64,000 bases of DNA from Bog-473 sp963706555. Lineage in GTDB: Bacteria > Actinomycetota > Acidimicrobiia > Acidimicrobiales > RAAP-2. Numbering within the stretch: the first letter of the stretch is position 1; each line of letters opens with the position of its first letter. The notes beneath the pieces are model-generated. The model was given only the letters and a program-made list of their open reading frames with translations, made no database searches and was not told where the DNA came from. Positions 62,748-64,000 of this stretch are shown here, one piece after another. The position numbers and the translations under genes were made by a program. The stretch spans positions 186,001 to 250,000 of the forward strand of contig OY970164.1 in NCBI GenBank assembly GCA_963706555.1, written 5' to 3'.

Positions 62748-64000
62748 CTAACCGATTGGTTTCAAGTAACCAGCCCCGACTTGCTCTCGGGTTGAGAACT
62801 GAAGGAAGTATTGCGTACCACCACCGACCTCTCCGAACGCTGGAGCCGCTGTTCCCGACTGCACTGGCAATGGTCGAACGACCTCATAAGAAATTGTTGC
62901 GAAGTGTTCACATCCGGCGGAAGCGATCTCTGGGCAATGGGGGTCCCTTCCGGGGAAACGAACTGACCACTTTCGGTGCCATATCGATCAATGACGGTAC
63001 CGGGCTGCAGAATCTCGTCAACTGGATCACCGAGAAACCCGTTATTTACTGGGTAGTACGGTTCGATTGCTTGGCTTGACGTAGCTCCCGCATCAGCCTC
63101 CGTTGCCTCCGCCTCAACCTCCTCGACGGTCTTCGCCCCGGTGGCGACTTCATCGGCTGCGCCCGCTCCCCCGCCGAGGATGCCGATCGCCAGCGTCCCA
63201 AAGATGGTGCCGGTGTCCGATGCCCAGCCGAAGCCGCAATAGGGGGCAGCGATCTGGACGTGGCCGAGGGTTGCGGTCGAGACCACGACGTTGCCGATCC
63301 CTGCGCCGTAGTCGGCCACCGCCTTGAGCCCATTGGTGAGGCTGAACCCGCCGCCCTTTTGGGACTGCAGCGTGTTCTCGGTCTGGTTCACCCAGGACTT
63401 CGACGTCCAGTCGCAGGCCCCAGAGACCAGGAACGTTCCTCCAGAAGTGCTGCACAGCCCCAACGGATCCGTGTCGTTCACCGGATTGTCCCCCGTGTAG
63501 GCGTAGGGCTGGCCGGTCTCGTCGACCAGGGGGTCCACGCTCAGGAACTGCCCCGTCCCCGGGTCGTAGTAGCGCCCAATGAGGTAATCCAACCCGGTCG
63601 GATCGGTGTAGGCCCCGGCGAAGCCAAATGGGGTGTCGGCACTCACGCCACCGAAGGTCTCGGGGTTGCCCCAGGCGTCGTAGGAGGTCGAGTCGGTCAG
63701 GCTGCCGGCGGAGTTGACGATTCCGCGGACCGACCCCAGAGCGTCAGCAACGAGGTAAGTAATCGTGCCTGAAGAGAGGTTTACCTGCTCGAAAGGCGTG
63801 CCACTTGGACCGTAGATGTAGGCATTGTCCGAGTCCATAAGCAGCCCCGGAACAGACGACGTGGCGTCCCACACGAAATGTTCGGTGCTAGATCCGCCGC
63901 CGGTCGGAGTTGTCGTGGCTGCAGTGCGCAGCCCTTCGCCGTCGTAGGTAGCAGCGGTCATATTGGCGCCTGCATTGACATAGCCAGTGAGTTGCGCGGC
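62748..64000 (-). pseudogene. RHS-repeat protein with C-terminal TNT toxin domain; 3' part, frameshifted
   Basis: The frame enters from the window edge with RHS text (TAATYDGEGLRTAATT, YIYGPSGTPFEQVN, ADALGSVRGIVN) and the RHS core end FAGAYTDPTGLDYLIGRYYD, PGTGQFLSVDPLV and YAYTGDNPVNDTDPLG, the hyper-conserved junction before the variable tip. A linker (VATGAKTVEEVEAEAT) leads to the toxin: PVNNGFLGDPVDEILQPGTV, IDRYGTESGQFVSPEGTPIA, QRSLPPDVNTSQ. Near 62897 the frame is lost. The next frame reads ISYEVVRPLPVQSGTAAPAF, GEVGGGTQYFLQFSTREQVG and AGYLKPIG, stop 62748, the proper end of a TNT NAD+-glycohydrolase domain with its Gln (TQYFLQF). Without repair the protein ends at 62762 with an unrelated tail and lacks that Gln. 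Confidence 0.88.

Overview
The window looks like an accessory-rich stretch of an actinobacterial chromosome. The evidence is moderately high GC content, GTG and TTG starts, and a content of CoA-thioester catabolism, cytochromes P450, LLM/ACMSD-like amidohydrolases, a mycofactocin-type SDR, a DUF35/thiolase pair and an RHS protein ending in a TNT-type toxin. I cannot name the species; an uncultured acidimicrobial or similar soil/aquatic actinobacterium is only an inference. No rRNA, tRNA or CRISPR array was seen.

Layout. 1-8.2 kb: two amidohydrolases on the minus strand, a stub of an ABC ATPase, then a plus-strand catabolic run (acyl-CoA ligase, SDR, DUF35 protein, thiolase, CaiB-type CoA transferase). 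8.3-15.6 kb: an IS630 scar, an SDR gene split exactly by an IS21-family element with a 5-bp target duplication, an aldehyde dehydrogenase, a decayed P450 and an epimerase. 16-21 kb: a branched-chain-amino-acid-type ABC importer in which both permeases and one ATPase are fused into one 918-residue protein, with the substrate-binding lipoprotein upstream. 21-31 kb: P450s (one intact, one fragment), a SnoaL-like protein, a frameshifted amidohydrolase, a flavoprotein fragment, enoyl-CoA hydratase, a cyclase-family hydrolase and a class III aminotransferase. Together these suggest import and CoA-dependent breakdown of an alicyclic, terpenoid or steroid-like substrate.

31-47 kb: a signalling and surface region. 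It holds an ECF sigma factor overlapping a membrane-anchored BNR-propeller protein, an orphan PD-(D/E)XK protein, several small exported proteins, a lone LuxR-type HTH, two BlaI regulators with one intact and one wrecked M56 metallopeptidase, a broken SGNH hydrolase and a papain-like cysteine peptidase with a partner gene. 47.5-53.1 kb: cupin phosphoglucose isomerase, APH-fold kinase, glycosyltransferase and low-molecular-weight phosphatase in one direction, the last split by a second type of IS21 element. 53.4-57.3 kb: an orphan SIR2-domain protein next to an IS3 element. 58.6-61.2 kb: a second copy of the first IS21 element. 61.2-64 kb: a CYTH-domain protein, IS481 scar, a small putative immunity gene and the 3' end of an RHS-TNT toxin.

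Two themes run through the window. One is heavy insertion-sequence traffic: four complete elements plus scars of IS630, IS110, IS256 and IS481. The other is a large number of genes broken by a single-base shift, several at homopolymer runs. These are either real decay or assembly error and should be checked before any gene is called dead.
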